13,011 nucleotides of DNA, taken from NCBI GenBank assembly GCA_031546715.1, contig JAVBKA010000132.1, positions 1 to 13,011 on the forward strand, written 5' to 3'. This document shows positions 11,911 through 13,011 of this stretch, piece after piece. Both the position numbers and the translations under genes were made by a program. Numbering within the stretch: position 1 is the stretch's first letter; every line of letters starts with the position of its first letter. The notes beneath the pieces were generated by a model, which searched no databases, was not told the DNA's origin, and saw only the letters and a program-made list of their open reading frames with translations. This DNA is from JAVBKA01 sp031546715. GTDB lineage: Bacteria > Bacillota > Clostridia > Oscillospirales > UBA929.

Positions 11911-13011
11911 TATTCAGAAAGTAGCTTTGAAAACTGGAATGTGCCGTCAAAGTATACGTCAACAACAGTATCAGGTGTTCCGATGACCATCTGAGTATGC
12001 GAGCCAAGACCGTTATCCAAGGTTTCATCGTAAATAATTTCGCTGTTTACCTTGATTAACACATGGGTCGAACCCGTTGTGGTGGGTAAGCTAAAGGTAA
12101 TTTGCTTAGTTATAACTGGGTCAGTGGTGGAGGTTGACGGAGAAGGCGAGGCTGGCGGCTCAGATGTCGCAGGGGTAGGACTTTCAGTTGTCGGCGTAGT
12201 AGACTCAGTAGGATTCACGCTGGGGGAAACGATGGGCTCGACAGAGGGTATCGCGTCAGGAGGACCATTGCTTATTAGCAGAGTCACAATCGCGCCTTCG
12301 TCAACCCTTGTGTCTGCGGGGACGTCTTGCGAAATTACATATCCTGCATCCACTGTCAGGCTTTCAACGTAAGTTTTAACTGCGTTCAAGCCGTAGTTTT
12401 GAAGCTCGGTTTCTGCTTCAATTTCGTCTTTTCCTTCAACAAGGGGAACGAAAACCTGCTTAACGTCCGCTCCTAGGCTGACCACAAGCGTTATGGTTTT
12501 ACCTTCTTCCACCTCAGTGCCAGCAACCGGATCAGTTTCTATGATTTTATTGGCAGGGACAGTATCGCTTTTTATCTTTTTAAAGTCAAATTTCAGATTA
12601 AGTGCTTCTAAGTCAAACTGCGCACTCTGCGAATCAGAATTAGATAAATCAGGAACTATAACCTTTCTGGGGCCTTTGCTTATAGTAAGAATTATTTCTG
12701 TTTTAGGCGGAACTTTTTCCTTTGATTTGACTGATTGTTTCAAAATAATACCGGACGTATAATCAGCATTATACTCATACTCAGCTATAAAACGCAAATC
12801 GGGATATTCTGCTTCTAATTCACTGGTAAATTCCTTGATTAGCAGATTGGGAACCTCCACTCGGTCAACCTCGCCCGGCGCAACAACGCTGGAAATCAGC
12901 TTTACTACCACAAATGCCATAATTCCGAGGAAGGCAAGGACGCCTAAAATGCCAGTAAGCATGGCTACGGTGCTGTTATTTCGCTTTGTTTTAAAGTTTT
13001 CCTCTTCAAAA
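11910..13011 (-). CDS. prkC: PASTA-domain Ser/Thr protein kinase, C-terminal part (PrkC/Stk type)
   Basis: The sensor end of a membrane Ser/Thr kinase; the kinase domain lies beyond the right edge, and the frame is open there (16 further codons precede the Met at 12962). Numbered from that Met: a transmembrane helix at 3-27, then three PASTA domains at about 33-98, 99-164 and 168-233 (VPNL, VPDL and VPLV starts; final strands such as LTISKGP, LVVSLG and LLISNGP). A Pro/Ser/Thr linker spans 234-283, and a beta-rich domain of about 65 residues ends the protein. PASTA domains bind muropeptides or lipid II; PrkC of Bacillus triggers spore germination in response to muropeptides. Followed by rsgA with a one-base overlap, as in the classical prpC-prkC-rsgA operon. 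Kinase identity is inferred because the catalytic domain is not visible. Confidence 0.88.
   Translation of the reverse strand, partial: FEEENFKTKRNNSTVAMLTGILGVLAFLGIMAFVVVKLISSVVAPGEVDRVEVPNLLIKEFTSELEAEYPDLRFIAEYEYNADYTSGIILKQSVKSKEKVPPKTEIILTISKGPRKVIVPDLSNSDSQSAQFDLEALNLKFDFKKIKSDTVPANKIIETDPVAGTEVEEGKTITLVVSLGADVKQVFVPLVEGKDEIEAETELQNYGLNAVKTYVESLTVDAGYVISQDVPADTRVDEGAIVTLLISNGPPDAIPSVEPIVSPSVNPTESTTPTTESPTPATSEPPASPSPSTSTTDPVITKQITFSLPTTTGSTHVLIKVNSEIIYDETLDNGLGSHTQMVIGTPDTVVDVYFDGTFQFSKLLSE

Overview
The window reads as a chromosomal segment from an anaerobic, spore-forming member of the Clostridia (Firmicutes). The main evidence is a spore coat basement-layer gene set: spoIVA, spoVM, and the Clostridia-type partner gene sipL (a SPOCS/LysM protein) in place of the Bacillus spoVID. 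Other support is AGGAGG-type ribosome binding sites on almost every gene, frequent TTG starts, a moderately AT-rich composition, and a PASTA-domain kinase followed by rsgA. Nothing looks like a phage, insertion sequence, CRISPR array, tRNA or rRNA.

Layout. (1) 1-3520, plus strand: the end of a surface-polysaccharide operon, with a FlaA1/WbpM-type nucleotide-sugar 4,6-dehydratase (5' end outside the window), an overlapping O-antigen ligase/polymerase-like membrane protein, and a terminator. (2) 3452-4790, plus strand: a lipoprotein with an SH3-like region, a Pro/Ser/Thr linker and a VanX/M15-like domain that has lost nearly all catalytic residues; its promoter runs into the preceding terminator. 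(3) 4814-6297, minus strand: hisF and a translationally coupled RDD membrane protein behind a strong sigma-A-type promoter. (4) 6349-6908, plus strand: a stand-alone GyrI-like effector-binding protein with its own divergent promoter. (5) 6909-7350: an intergenic region holding a complete mini-gene for a 20-residue Cys/Arg-rich peptide and two strong hairpins. (6) 7351-10924, minus strand: spoIVA, sipL, a 24-codon spoVM and a 50-codon two-helix membrane protein gene; the last two are too short for routine gene calling. (7) 11011-13011, minus strand: rsgA and the sensor end of a PrkC-type kinase.

How the genes fit together. In the established model SpoVM is the amphipathic peptide that marks the curved forespore membrane, SpoIVA is the ATPase that polymerises there, and SipL binds SpoIVA through its LysM domain. 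All three lie consecutively here, with no other recognisable gene between them. As I recall it, the Bacillus subtilis order prkC-rsgA-rpe-thiN-spoVM is preserved at the right-hand side, except that rpe and thiN are absent and the 50-residue membrane protein sits in their place. Candidate sigma-E-type promoters precede sipL and spoIVA, and a sigma-K-like box precedes the Cys-rich peptide gene. The segment from 6930 to 10990 may therefore be a compact sporulation island. The most novel elements are the Cys/Arg-rich peptide, the small membrane protein coupled to spoVM, and the apparently dead VanX-like lipoprotein.
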